Source of the DNA: Alteromonadales bacterium alter-6D02
GTDB taxonomy: Bacteria > Pseudomonadota > Gammaproteobacteria > Enterobacterales > Psychrobiaceae
Direction of reading: 5' to 3'
Assembly: GCA_002835545.1 (NCBI GenBank)
Contig: PIZK01000003.1
Location: forward strand, 62,001-126,000
Length of the DNA: 64,000 bases
How positions within the stretch are numbered: position 1 is the first letter of the stretch; the number at the start of each line of letters is the position of its first letter. Shown piece by piece: positions 17,215 through 26,044 of the stretch. The notes beneath the pieces were generated by a model. That model was not told the DNA's origin. It made no database searches and worked only from the letters and a program-made list of their open reading frames with translations. Position numbers and translations under genes: made by a program.

Positions 17215-17230
17215 TGGTGTAATTATTGCT
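17215..17230 (+). promoter_or_regulatory. Sigma-54 promoter of the maf gene
   Basis: TGGTGTAATTATTGCT has GG at 17216-17217 and GC at 17228-17229 with ten bases between, 44 bases upstream of the maf start. This places the glycosyltransferase under flagellar sigma-54 control. Confidence 0.75.
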
Positions 17231-17273
17231 TTATAGGTTAAAGTGTCAAATTTCCTTTGAATAAGGTTGCGCA

Positions 17274-19292
17274 ATGAGCGAACAAAATCTTGAGTTGTTA
17301 AGAACGGTATTACAACTTACCTTCCACAAAAATCTCGCCTTTTTTCAACGTAAAAACTCTGAACTCTTTAATGAGTTTGTTAATTATCAACCAGAACAAT
17401 GGGCCCTGGAAATGGATGCCGATGGCTATTTAAACATTGCTGGTAATGGGCAATTTGTTTACCAAGGGGATCCAAAAGAAGTTTCTCAAGAACATATGGC
17501 TCAGTTTATGAAAAAGCCATTTAGTTTCGTTTATAATATTGATAGCTATGACGGTGCCAGTTATGAAAATGCAATGCATGAACATATTCACCCTAATTAT
17601 ATGGATTCGCTACAACAGCTTGCAAAACCATACGTAACACCTCAGCAAGGAAAAGATTGGGAACCTGTTGAGAGCTACCCTCTTGTTTGTGTTACTGGTA
17701 TCGGTTTAGGCTATCACCTTGAGTCATTGGCTAATTCTAATACGGAAATGATAGTGATATATGAGCCCAACAGAGATTTTTTCTACGCTTCACTCCATAC
17801 AATTGACTATGAGTGGTTATTTGAGCAGTTTTCGGTAAATAATCGAGGTATAAGCCTAGTTGTCGGACAGACAATGAAGCATTATTTGGCCGCGATTAGA
17901 CGTGTTGCCGAATTTAGAGGTTTCCATCGGTTAGCATCTCTTCCCATATATCGTCACTATGAAAGTGAGAGTAGTGTTGCTTTAATTGAGCAGTTAGAAG
18001 ATAACAATTCTATTTTGTACTCTGGGTATGGCTTTTGTGAAGATGATATTCAGTCTATTCGCAATAGTATTATTAGTGCCAAGAAGAAAAGAACGTTTTT
18101 AAGGGTACGTCACCATGATGATTACTTAAAGGTTGCCAAGAACATTTTTATTTGTGCATCTGGCCCATCACTAGATCAAAGTTTTGAGTGTATTAAGCAA
18201 CATCGAGAGCAAGCGTTGGTTATTTCTTGTGGTACCTCATTACGCGCACTTTATAATCATGGAATAAAACCTGATTTTCATATTGAAATTGAGCGGACTG
18301 AGCATATTGTTGATTGGTTAGATCAGATTAAGGATGATGATTTTGTAAAAGATATCACTCTCGTTGGTTGTCATACTTTATCGGATAAAGTACTTTCTCG
18401 CTTTAATCACTCGTTGCTTTACTTAAAGCCTTTTGATGCGGGTGGAGAGTTGTTTAAACAATTAGCAAAAAATGTAGAGCTTGTTGAGTTGATGGCTTGT
18501 AATCCGACTGTTGCAAATGGCGCAATGGCTTTGTCTTGTTACTTAGGTGCTGAAAATATTTACCTCTTTGGTGTCGATTTAGGCTTTAAGGATAAAGCTT
18601 ATCATCACTCTAAAGCAACAGCTTACAATGACAGTGACTTTAAGCGAACCTTTAATCGCGAAGAGGTTCCTGGCGATAGAAGTAGAGAAGCAAATTTTGG
18701 TGGAACTATCCGTACGGATGAAGTATTTGATTGGTCAAGAGCATCTCTAGAATCACTCATCGACTCTTGTCCGAATTCTCGTGTTATTAATTGCTCTGAT
18801 GGGATCAAGATAAATGGGGCGGAACCTATGTTTGTATCAGAAGTACAAACCATTGAGCCCTTTGATCGCAAGAGCTATGTTGAATGGTTTTTAGCTGATT
18901 CACTGTTTAGTGATTTCAACTGGCAAGAGGTGGTTACACAAGTCCAAGCGAATAATAAGATTACTGGTGATATGGTCGCATACCTTACTAAAGAAGATCG
19001 TGTTGAGGCAGCGGTGCAAAGTGAAAAGGCGTTATGGGAGTTTTTCTACCTCAACCATATCGCAATAACAAAACAAATGGATGAAGGGAATGCTGTTTGC
19101 TCCAAGTTGTTAGGTGGCAGCCTTAATTCGTTACAAGCGACAATTACGAGTAATGTATTTCGGATACCTTTGGTAAGGGATAGGCTGATATATATAAATC
19201 AAGCTCTTAGTTTGTTTGTTTCCTATTTTCAGGAAATGCTTTGTTTTATTACGGAACGAATTCACCTAGTGAATAAAAAGGAGCGCTCATAA
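17274..19292 (+). CDS. Maf-family flagellin glycosyltransferase (motility-associated factor)
   Basis: The 672-residue product belongs to the motility-associated factor family, which transfers nonulosonic acids (pseudaminic or legionaminic acid) from CMP donors to Ser/Thr of flagellin in the cytoplasm before export. An N-terminal domain contains CVTGIGLGYHLESL and MIVIYEPNRDFFYASLH; the central DUF115/MptE-like domain has CASGPSLD at residues 294-301 and SCGTSLRALYNHGIKPDFHI. The C-terminus is helical. It follows a sigma-54 promoter and is one base upstream of an unrecognised gene. The adjacent legionaminic-acid operon suggests its substrate. Confidence 0.88.
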   Translation: MSEQNLELLRTVLQLTFHKNLAFFQRKNSELFNEFVNYQPEQWALEMDADGYLNIAGNGQFVYQGDPKEVSQEHMAQFMKKPFSFVYNIDSYDGASYENAMHEHIHPNYMDSLQQLAKPYVTPQQGKDWEPVESYPLVCVTGIGLGYHLESLANSNTEMIVIYEPNRDFFYASLHTIDYEWLFEQFSVNNRGISLVVGQTMKHYLAAIRRVAEFRGFHRLASLPIYRHYESESSVALIEQLEDNNSILYSGYGFCEDDIQSIRNSIISAKKKRTFLRVRHHDDYLKVAKNIFICASGPSLDQSFECIKQHREQALVISCGTSLRALYNHGIKPDFHIEIERTEHIVDWLDQIKDDDFVKDITLVGCHTLSDKVLSRFNHSLLYLKPFDAGGELFKQLAKNVELVELMACNPTVANGAMALSCYLGAENIYLFGVDLGFKDKAYHHSKATAYNDSDFKRTFNREEVPGDRSREANFGGTIRTDEVFDWSRASLESLIDSCPNSRVINCSDGIKINGAEPMFVSEVQTIEPFDRKSYVEWFLADSLFSDFNWQEVVTQVQANNKITGDMVAYLTKEDRVEAAVQSEKALWEFFYLNHIAITKQMDEGNAVCSKLLGGSLNSLQATITSNVFRIPLVRDRLIYINQALSLFVSYFQEMLCFITERIHLVNKKERS

Positions 19293-19293
19293 G

Positions 19294-20064
19294 ATGCAAA
19301 AAGTACAACAAGACTTATTGTCAGTTTATGAAGGGCTGCTGAAAAACTTATCAAATGAGTTAGTCCATAGTGAAGATTTGCACGCTAGCTTAAAACAACT
19401 GCCTGACGTTACAGAGAATTTACTTGCCTATGAGGGGCTGGGGTACTTTTCACCTCATGTTGCTTCAACTAATATGATGCAGATATGTAAGCGAATACCT
19501 CCTGAAGTACTCCATGAATTAATTGTGATTTCAATGTTAAGAGCAGCTCTGAGTTTTGAGCTTGAAGAACGAGAGCAACTTGATTGTTGGCATGATGTGG
19601 CAGAATTGACGACTCGATATCATGAATTTTCTCAGCAGTTTTTTGAATTACCAGCTAGTGCCATAACAAGCTCTATTATAACGGTTTTGTGTTACACGAT
19701 AGGCTCGAAATACAATGAATTTACTCGGCAGATATTGACTATTTTAGAGAGGTTTCCTGTTCCTTTATCTATTAATTTAACAATAACGAAGTTACTACAG
19801 GAGCAAAGTCAATTAGCTGATGAAGTTGCTAAAACATATGCTCAATTAAGTGAGCTGGTCCTTGGCTTAACCCTATATGATGGTGGTAAATTGGTAGCGA
19901 AAAAAGTTCAAATAGAAGAGGTAGGCGACTTTACGTTATTGCGAATGTTACTTCATCCAACTTACATAAGGCAAGTTAGTATTCATAAGGGGTTTATTAG
20001 GTTGAACCATTACACTGACTATTTGAATTACAAGCCTTTAGTGCAAAAATTCTTGTATTATTGA
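19294..20064 (+). CDS. Unrecognised protein co-transcribed with maf
   Basis: I do not recognise this 256-residue protein. It starts one base after the maf stop, so it is almost certainly translated from the same sigma-54 message. It is predicted mostly helical and cytoplasmic, with no signal peptide or membrane segment; helices are rich in Glu/Gln/Leu, and a more sheet-like C-terminal ~50 residues contain HPTYIRQVSIHKGFIRLNHY. Context suggests a chaperone or partner of the glycosyltransferase or of flagellin, which is inference only. Confidence 0.7.
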   Translation: MQKVQQDLLSVYEGLLKNLSNELVHSEDLHASLKQLPDVTENLLAYEGLGYFSPHVASTNMMQICKRIPPEVLHELIVISMLRAALSFELEEREQLDCWHDVAELTTRYHEFSQQFFELPASAITSSIITVLCYTIGSKYNEFTRQILTILERFPVPLSINLTITKLLQEQSQLADEVAKTYAQLSELVLGLTLYDGGKLVAKKVQIEEVGDFTLLRMLLHPTYIRQVSIHKGFIRLNHYTDYLNYKPLVQKFLYY

Positions 20065-20073
20065 TATGTATTC

Positions 20074-20112
20074 AAGCTTATGAGCACCAGTAAAGTTCTG
20101 GTGCTTAAGCTA
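20074..20112 (+). terminator. Terminator hairpin between convergent operons
   Basis: AGCACCAG at 20083-20090 pairs perfectly with CTGGTGCT at 20098-20105, extended by AGCTTA with TAAGCT (20075-20080 with 20106-20111) across a two-base bulge. It lies between the 3' ends of the maf operon and the minus-strand hisH2, so it may serve both directions. T runs are weak. Confidence 0.6.
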
Positions 20113-20125
20113 CTAATTTTAAGAA

Positions 20126-20767
20126 TTACTGATTAATAAAAGTGTTTAGGATAGCTAAGCCATCTACTGCACTCTTTTCTGGGTGAAATTGCAGCCCGAT
20201 AACGTTGTTGTGTTTTATAGCTGCTGGAATTGTTAAGCCTTCATACTCACAAGTAGCAAGCAGGTGCTCTGTATTGGCTACTTCAGCTCTAAAGGAATGA
20301 ACAAAATAGAAAAAACTACCTTGTTCTATCGGGGCTAATATCGACTTTTGCCATTTGGAAGCAGGTGATATTGCATTCCAGCCTATATGAGGAATTTTTC
20401 TTATTAGTTCACCATTTGGCGAATGCCTATCTATCGCTTTCACTGTGCCAGAAATTAAACCTAGTCCTTCATGTTCTCCATGTTCAAAGCTTTTATCAAG
20501 TAACATTTGCATACCAAGGCAGATACCCATGAGAGGCTTTCCTGACTGAGCATACTCTTTTATGGCAGGGATTAACTCTAGTTGTATAAGAGCGGACATC
20601 CCTTGTTTGAAAGCACCGACACCGGGTAACACCAGATATTGTGCAGATTTAATTTCTTCTGGGCAGGAAGATAAATTAACCTGTGCTCCAATATGTTCAA
20701 AAGCCTGCTGTACACTTTTGATGTTACCCAATCCATAGTCTATGATTGTTACTGTTGGTCGAGTCAT
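20126..20767 (-). CDS. HisH-type glutamine amidotransferase (HisH2, sugar amidation)
   Basis: This 213-residue class I glutaminase resembles HisH. The nucleophile elbow GICLGMQ puts Cys at residue 83, and LQFHPEKS supplies His195 and Glu197 of the triad. No other histidine gene is present; it instead overlaps hisF2 by four bases (ATGA) and ends an operon with two N-acetyl sugar amidotransferases. The known role of such HisH2/HisF2 pairs is to release ammonia from glutamine for acetamidino groups on nonulosonic or mannuronic sugars. Confidence 0.88.
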   Translation of the reverse strand: MTRPTVTIIDYGLGNIKSVQQAFEHIGAQVNLSSCPEEIKSAQYLVLPGVGAFKQGMSALIQLELIPAIKEYAQSGKPLMGICLGMQMLLDKSFEHGEHEGLGLISGTVKAIDRHSPNGELIRKIPHIGWNAISPASKWQKSILAPIEQGSFFYFVHSFRAEVANTEHLLATCEYEGLTIPAAIKHNNVIGLQFHPEKSAVDGLAILNTFINQ

Positions 20768-21540
20768 GATGCACCCCTCAGACTCTTACTTCGGACAGGG
20801 ATGTTTTTATTGTTGCAGTGCTCTCTAATTTCATCGACAGTGACTTTTTCATAATGGAGTAAATTCGATAGCGCAATTGAATCAGCGCCTCCATCGATTA
20901 CTGCGTCAGAGCAATCATCGAGACAGCCCATTCCGCCATGGGCTATTACCGGAATAGAAACAGCTTCACTGACTGCTTTAATTAATTCAATATCAAAACC
21001 TTTCTTGGTTCCTTCTTTATCTACAGAAGTTAATAGGATTTCACCAGCACCCAATTCTTGTCCTTGTTTAGCCCATGCAATCACATCAATTCCTGTTTTT
21101 TCACGGCCATTGTCATGGTAGGCTTCCCATCCGTTATCTATTCGTTTCGCTTGAATCGCTAACACCATACATTGGCTGCCAAACTTATTTGCAACGTCAC
21201 TGATAAGTTGTGGTGATTTTAGTGCTGCGGTGTTAATCGACACCTTATCAGCTCCAGCTCGAAGGGCTGCAGTAACGTCTTCGATAGTTCTCAGTCCTCC
21301 ACCAACGGTAATTGGAACAAAAATATCATCTGAGGTTTTGCTAATTAACTCTAAAATACTATTTCTTTCATATAAACTGGCAACAATGTCTTCGTAGATT
21401 ATTTCATCTATACCTTGTAAATAGTATTGCCTAGCAAAATCATTAGGGTCACCAAGTTTTCTCAGGCCTTCCAATTGAATGCCTTTTACTAGGTTAGGGG
21501 ACTTTATGTCTAACCTAGCAATGATTCTAATATTACGCAT
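20764..21540 (-). CDS. HisF-type synthase paralogue (HisF2, sugar amidation)
   Basis: The 258-residue (beta/alpha)8 barrel resembles HisF: RLDIKSPNLVKG with Asp11, YEDI with Asp51, ITVGGGLR, SINTAALKSP and LLTSVDKEGTKKG. The catalytic Asp130 of true HisF (in an AIDAKR context) is Gln130 here (AIQAKR), and the usual IPCLD start is IARLD. The enzyme therefore probably does not make imidazole glycerol phosphate and instead channels ammonia from HisH2 to an amidotransferase. It overlaps the preceding gene by eight bases. Confidence 0.87.
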   Translation of the reverse strand: MRNIRIIARLDIKSPNLVKGIQLEGLRKLGDPNDFARQYYLQGIDEIIYEDIVASLYERNSILELISKTSDDIFVPITVGGGLRTIEDVTAALRAGADKVSINTAALKSPQLISDVANKFGSQCMVLAIQAKRIDNGWEAYHDNGREKTGIDVIAWAKQGQELGAGEILLTSVDKEGTKKGFDIELIKAVSEAVSIPVIAHGGMGCLDDCSDAVIDGGADSIALSNLLHYEKVTVDEIREHCNNKNIPVRSKSLRGAS

Positions 21541-22789
21541 TGATTTCGGGCTTACTTAGTACGTGTAAATCATGAATGTTCATATTATCTAACATAGGAT
21601 AAAAACGACTTGCTTTAGTTTCTTTGTCGAACAAGTAGAAACCAGCGTTAAGCATAATATTATTTGTCGTGCCAAATCGTCGGCTCATATACATATCTTC
21701 GCTTAATCCAATATAAAAGAAATTATCATCGCTTGCTAAGCCACGAGCAAAGCCATGAAACTCCCCTGCAATTACTTGGTTTGTAGTGTAGAACCGACCT
21801 CGCATGGAGTCTAGATAGCATAGGTCTCCATTTATTATTTTCGGGCTGTGAGGTTTCCATAAATCTCTTACTAATCTAACAGGGGGCTGCTCTATATCTA
21901 AGAGGTTAAACTCACTAACTCCGCCATCGTAGATACCTTTTTTCCAGTTACCTGAATGGGAGAAATATGACACGTATAACTGATCGTCATAACAACATAC
22001 GTCATTTAAGTGATGCAAACTTGTTTCACCACTTTCGGATTTCGCTGAGAAAAATCGACGCAGTTGAAGTGTAAACGTCTCTCGATCATATAGTGAAATA
22101 GTGTCTTTTCCAGCATTGATTAAAATCAGCAAGTCGTGCTTTTCACTGTACTCTAGGCCGCAGTAGTTAGCGTCATCTAAAGGTTTTGTCTCAATAATAT
22201 TGAAATCGCTATCGAAGATAAATAATTCACAAGCCACATATTCTATGGCATAAAAAAGATTCTTTACTTTTACTATTTGTCTAAACGAGCCTGATATTTT
22301 CTTTTCGTAGGTGTTTGGACCTATGTGATACAGAAAGATACCACCGCCAGCCTTGCTGTACCGTGATTTGTCTTTATCATTGTAATCTGAGCAGCTAACG
22401 ATTAATTGTTGAGTATAATTACGCATATCTTCAAGTAATTGAAAATCACGATATTCAGGGCAGCAACAAAAATCAATGCCTGGTTGAAAGCCATTGTTGA
22501 TCAGTATCTCAACAATCCCCTCATAGACCCCTGAAGTAATCACAACAAAAGGCAGAGCACTTTTTATTGATAGTAGCCTCTCAGGTAAGTAAACACTAAG
22601 ACCTTTATAATCCGTATCGATATATTTAGGGTTTCTATCAATAATGTAGCTTGGCTTGTTTCGAAGCTTCTTTAACGTCTTAGGAATCCAGTCTTCAGAA
22701 CGGCCGTATAAAACCACTTCTCGATTTGAAGTTAATTGATTTACTTCATTCCACGTTTTCCACCAAGTTGCTGTATTTTTTAGTGACAT
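21533..22789 (-). CDS. Unrecognised protein, possibly DUF4915-like propeller, in amidation operon
   Basis: I do not recognise a characterised family. From the ATG ending at 22789 the product has 418 residues; an in-frame ATG ending at 22843 would add 18 Lys-rich residues but overlaps the upstream gene. About residues 20-125 look like a Rossmann-type fold (VVLYGRSEDWIPKTLK, SYIIDRNPKY, FVVITSGVYEG). The remainder shows repeated blade-like strands (GLEYSEKHDLLILINAG, FNLLDIEQPPVRLVRD, FYIGLSEDMY), resembling TIGR03032/DUF4915-like propellers. No signal peptide is seen. Position between an amidotransferase and hisF2 suggests a role in sugar amidation. Confidence 0.65.
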   Translation of the reverse strand: MSLKNTATWWKTWNEVNQLTSNREVVLYGRSEDWIPKTLKKLRNKPSYIIDRNPKYIDTDYKGLSVYLPERLLSIKSALPFVVITSGVYEGIVEILINNGFQPGIDFCCCPEYRDFQLLEDMRNYTQQLIVSCSDYNDKDKSRYSKAGGGIFLYHIGPNTYEKKISGSFRQIVKVKNLFYAIEYVACELFIFDSDFNIIETKPLDDANYCGLEYSEKHDLLILINAGKDTISLYDRETFTLQLRRFFSAKSESGETSLHHLNDVCCYDDQLYVSYFSHSGNWKKGIYDGGVSEFNLLDIEQPPVRLVRDLWKPHSPKIINGDLCYLDSMRGRFYTTNQVIAGEFHGFARGLASDDNFFYIGLSEDMYMSRRFGTTNNIMLNAGFYLFDKETKASRFYPMLDNMNIHDLHVLSKPEINA

Positions 22790-22809
22790 TTTCTTTTTCT
22801 TTTTATTGT

Positions 22810-24123
22810 TTATGGTTGCCAAACAGTTTTTCTTAATTGCCATTGACCATCTTTATACTGCCACAAATGTGGGGATCTAAAGTTGTCGGCAAGTGTATCA
22901 AAATATATTCGATCCATTACTGGTTGTTCGAACATTTTGCTGGCTGCAGGGAATTCTTTTGGATTAATGGTTAAGTATGAAAATAATTCTCTTTCGAAGC
23001 GTCCTGGCCATTCTAAATCAAAACGTTTGACTAATGCACAGCCTTCTTCTCGCGATATCTCGCCAGATCTAATTTCTTGTGCTGCATCTTCTGTTGCCCG
23101 GCCACGGCCAAATTTTATGCCGGTAGTGTAATAATGTAGATCGTCAACTTTATCATCGATACTGCTATATTTACTGTAGGTTCCCGCAGAGCGCTCTGGT
23201 GATGCTTCAAAATCAGAGTTTTCGACAGCATAATAATACGCCCCTTGCGGGTGCCATTTCCTGTAGTAGCCAAAATAACGAACTGTAGTTTTATTTTGAT
23301 ATAGGCGTTCAGGATCTGCTGGCAAATAAGGCTGAAGTTCTGAAGGATCAATCGCAAAATCTGTTATCAGTTGTTTTGCCGCCACCCCAGAAATAAAGAT
23401 ATCATCGATAGATACGCCTGAAAAGAACTTACTGTCTTGCTGACTCATATCATCATTTTCAACGGGTGAGCCATACTCAGCTTCGTGCTCGCCATAAAAG
23501 ACTAGTGGTATCCCCATTGCAGCAGCAAGCTTTGGTGCTGCAGATTTTTGACCAAAAATGAATGGTTGAAAAGGATGAAAGAGGTTGTCGATTGCCAGTC
23601 TAGTTAAGAGGCGGTGAACCTTACCGTTAGGGGTGATTAAGATATTATCTTGACCAGAATTTATCCAAGCGTCAAAATTCTTTCGCCCCCAATCAGTATA
23701 TAGGTGTGGTGCCCAAGTGACAGTTAGGGGGTGCATTCCATATTTATATTTGAGCTCATGGGCTACAAGAATACTATCTTTACCGCCTGAACCTGGCACA
23801 ATGCAGTCGTAACGGCCATCATTGCGGCGATACTTATCGCATAGCTCACGTAACTCCCGTTCGCGTTCTTGCCAATCTATCAGTTGCTCTTTTTGCTCTG
23901 CAACACGACAAGCAGAACATACACCTTCATCATCAAATTGGATTGTTTGCTTTTTTGAATCTGCTTTATGTTTATATTCAATGGTTGTACTAGGTCGTTG
24001 GTTTGACTCTACGCATCGTGTACAAAACTTTATTTCTTCAGGTAGGCCATACTTAGCCGGTAGAGGGCGCTTTAAGCCCGCACTAAACGCGGCTAAGTCG
24101 ACTGCTTTAGGTTGTTTTATCAT
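22810..24123 (-). CDS. N-acetyl sugar amidotransferase, paralogue 2
   Basis: The 437-residue product belongs to the WbpG/PseA/PtmG family that converts an N-acetyl group into an acetamidino group. A zinc-like four-Cys set (CTRC at 34-37, CSAC at 69-72) is followed by the PP-loop SGGKDS at residues 112-117 for ATP-dependent amidation, then GMHPLTVTW. It has an extra N-terminal ~15 residues and a short lysine-rich insert between the Cys pairs relative to paralogue 1. It is 13 bases behind paralogue 1 in the same operon. Confidence 0.88.
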   Translation of the reverse strand: MIKQPKAVDLAAFSAGLKRPLPAKYGLPEEIKFCTRCVESNQRPSTTIEYKHKADSKKQTIQFDDEGVCSACRVAEQKEQLIDWQERERELRELCDKYRRNDGRYDCIVPGSGGKDSILVAHELKYKYGMHPLTVTWAPHLYTDWGRKNFDAWINSGQDNILITPNGKVHRLLTRLAIDNLFHPFQPFIFGQKSAAPKLAAAMGIPLVFYGEHEAEYGSPVENDDMSQQDSKFFSGVSIDDIFISGVAAKQLITDFAIDPSELQPYLPADPERLYQNKTTVRYFGYYRKWHPQGAYYYAVENSDFEASPERSAGTYSKYSSIDDKVDDLHYYTTGIKFGRGRATEDAAQEIRSGEISREEGCALVKRFDLEWPGRFERELFSYLTINPKEFPAASKMFEQPVMDRIYFDTLADNFRSPHLWQYKDGQWQLRKTVWQP

Positions 24124-24136
24124 GGTTTACCTTAGT

Positions 24137-25303
24137 TTATTTGTACCAAATGGCGTTTTTTAACACCCATTGACCGTTTTCTTTCTTCCAAATGTGTGGT
24201 GAGCGCCAGCTATCAATGATTTCATGATACTGCTCTTCACTTACATTTAAATAATCTAGTGTTTCTTTAAAGTGCTTTTTCGGTTGTTCACTATCATATT
24301 TCTTGACCAAAGCTATACCTTCTTCGCGGGTAATTTTGTGATCGCGAATCTCATGTGCGGTATCACTTGTTGCACGTCCAATGCCAAACTTTATAAAGGC
24401 TAGGTGATAGTGTAACCAGTCGGTTTTATCATCTAAACTAGCATATTTTGAATAGGTGCCTTCTGAACGTTCTGGGTTAATCTCAAAGCCATTATGTTCT
24501 GTACAATAATAGAAATTTTCTTGGGGATCCCAAAAATGGTAATATCCCATAAAGTGAATTTCAGTTTTGTTTTCAACTATTTTGTCATATTTAGGGGGTA
24601 AATAAGGGTAAATATCTTTATTTTTTATACCGTGCTCTTCCCAAAATTCAGGTGGTTTTCCTGAAAAATAATGAGAGTCATGATCTTCAATATCGCGAGT
24701 AGGGCGGTGGGCGTTTTTCATATTACCACCATATTCAACTTCGCCATTTTCACCATACATAATTAGTGAAACGTTGTGTTGTACTGCCATTTTTAGTGGG
24801 AAGTTTGTTTGGCCATAAATAAATGGTTGAAAGTTATCCCCCATATGCAGGAATGATAATCGACTTAATTCACGGTGGACCCTACCATTAACAGAACCAA
24901 GCACATTATCGAAGCCACCCATACGAATAAAGTTGTCAAGATTCTTCCTTCCAATATCAGTATATAAGCTAGGTGACCAAGTTACAGTTAATGGATTCAT
25001 TCCGTATTTATATTTGAGCATGTGTGCTACAAAACCACCGTCTTTACCACCACTGACAGGTACAATGACATCGTAAGAGCCGTCGTTTTTACGGTGCTTA
25101 TCACAAAGCTCTCTCAATTCTTGTTCACGAAGGTTCCAGTCGATTTTATTTCTCTTGTATTTGGCAAAATTACAAGCGCTACATACCCCATTCTGGTCAA
25201 AAGTAATTCGGGGACGTTGATTTGATATTGTACATTCTTTACAGAAAACGATTTTTTCTGGAAGGTTATATAAAGCGCGTAAATCGTGTTGTTTAATTGT
25301 CAT
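24137..25303 (-). CDS. N-acetyl sugar amidotransferase, paralogue 1
   Basis: The 388-residue product is a second WbpG/PseA/PtmG-type amidotransferase, with Cys pairs at 21/24 and 41/44 and the PP-loop SGGKDG at residues 84-89. It shares ELCDK..KNDG.YD, KYKYGMNPLTVTW and PERSEGTYSKYASLDDKTD with paralogue 2, so they are ancient duplicates rather than a recent copy. The PP-loop ends in Gly where paralogue 2 has the usual Ser. It likely amidates one position of the legionaminic acid made by the upstream genes. Confidence 0.88.
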   Translation of the reverse strand: MTIKQHDLRALYNLPEKIVFCKECTISNQRPRITFDQNGVCSACNFAKYKRNKIDWNLREQELRELCDKHRKNDGSYDVIVPVSGGKDGGFVAHMLKYKYGMNPLTVTWSPSLYTDIGRKNLDNFIRMGGFDNVLGSVNGRVHRELSRLSFLHMGDNFQPFIYGQTNFPLKMAVQHNVSLIMYGENGEVEYGGNMKNAHRPTRDIEDHDSHYFSGKPPEFWEEHGIKNKDIYPYLPPKYDKIVENKTEIHFMGYYHFWDPQENFYYCTEHNGFEINPERSEGTYSKYASLDDKTDWLHYHLAFIKFGIGRATSDTAHEIRDHKITREEGIALVKKYDSEQPKKHFKETLDYLNVSEEQYHEIIDSWRSPHIWKKENGQWVLKNAIWYK

Positions 25304-25339
25304 TTAAAAACCTTGATTAAGTTTTAATATAATTCATTA

Positions 25340-26044
25340 TTAATTGTGTTCTTTTCTTGCCTGCATTAGAAATTGGGCAAATTCGAAGTCATGTTTAGTG
25401 TCAATATCAACTGATGCTGAGCATGGCATTTTAAAAGCAAAAACTTTGCCAGGAGGGTGAAAAGTTCGATATTTTAATAATGTTTTTACTCTAATGATAT
25501 AAATAGCGCCATTTAAGCGGTAATGTGATGCTAATTGCTGACTTTGCTTAGTTGCATCAGTTGTTGAGTTAAAAAATTGACTCATTGAATCGTTATCTCC
25601 CAACACACCTGTCCATTGGGGAGGGTGCTCTACTGGGCAGACAGAGACTATCGCATCCGCTTCTCTTTCAATTGCTTTTTTTAATGCTTGGTCAATATGT
25701 TCTGCTGTTCTCAGAGGTGATGTTGGTTGTAGTAAAATGAGCCACTCAGGTGAATATTCTTTACATTGTTCTATCGCATGTATTGCTACGTCAACACTTG
25801 AAGCGGTGTCATGGCTTAAATATTCAGGCCTAATAAATGGAACCTTTATCCCTGATTGCCTTGCTAGATTGGCGATTAAATGACAATCCGTACTAACAAT
25901 AACAGAGTCTAGGTAAGCTGCTGATTTAGCTGCTTCGATAGTCCATTCAATCAAAGGTCGTCCATTTAAGGGTAAAGTGTTTTTTTTTGGAAGACGCTTG
26001 CTACCTGCTCTTGCAGGAATAACAGCAAGCACATTAGGTTTCAT
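25340..26044 (-). CDS. legF: CMP-legionaminate synthetase LegF (acylneuraminate cytidylyltransferase)
   Basis: The 234-residue enzyme activates a nonulosonic acid with CTP. It has the signature IPARAGSKRLPKKN, the nucleotide-binding LQPTSPLR segment and VDIDTKHDFEFAQ near the C-terminus. The product would be the donor for the Maf transferase. It overlaps the end of ptmE by 11 bases. PseF is an alternative, but the surrounding genes are of the Leg type. Confidence 0.87.
   Translation of the reverse strand: MKPNVLAVIPARAGSKRLPKKNTLPLNGRPLIEWTIEAAKSAAYLDSVIVSTDCHLIANLARQSGIKVPFIRPEYLSHDTASSVDVAIHAIEQCKEYSPEWLILLQPTSPLRTAEHIDQALKKAIEREADAIVSVCPVEHPPQWTGVLGDNDSMSQFFNSTTDATKQSQQLASHYRLNGAIYIIRVKTLLKYRTFHPPGKVFAFKMPCSASVDIDTKHDFEFAQFLMQARKEHN

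Noticed and set aside
20126-21540. Histidine biosynthesis operon
   Set aside because: Only HisH and HisF homologues occur, HisF lacks Asp130, and both are embedded in an amidotransferase operon.
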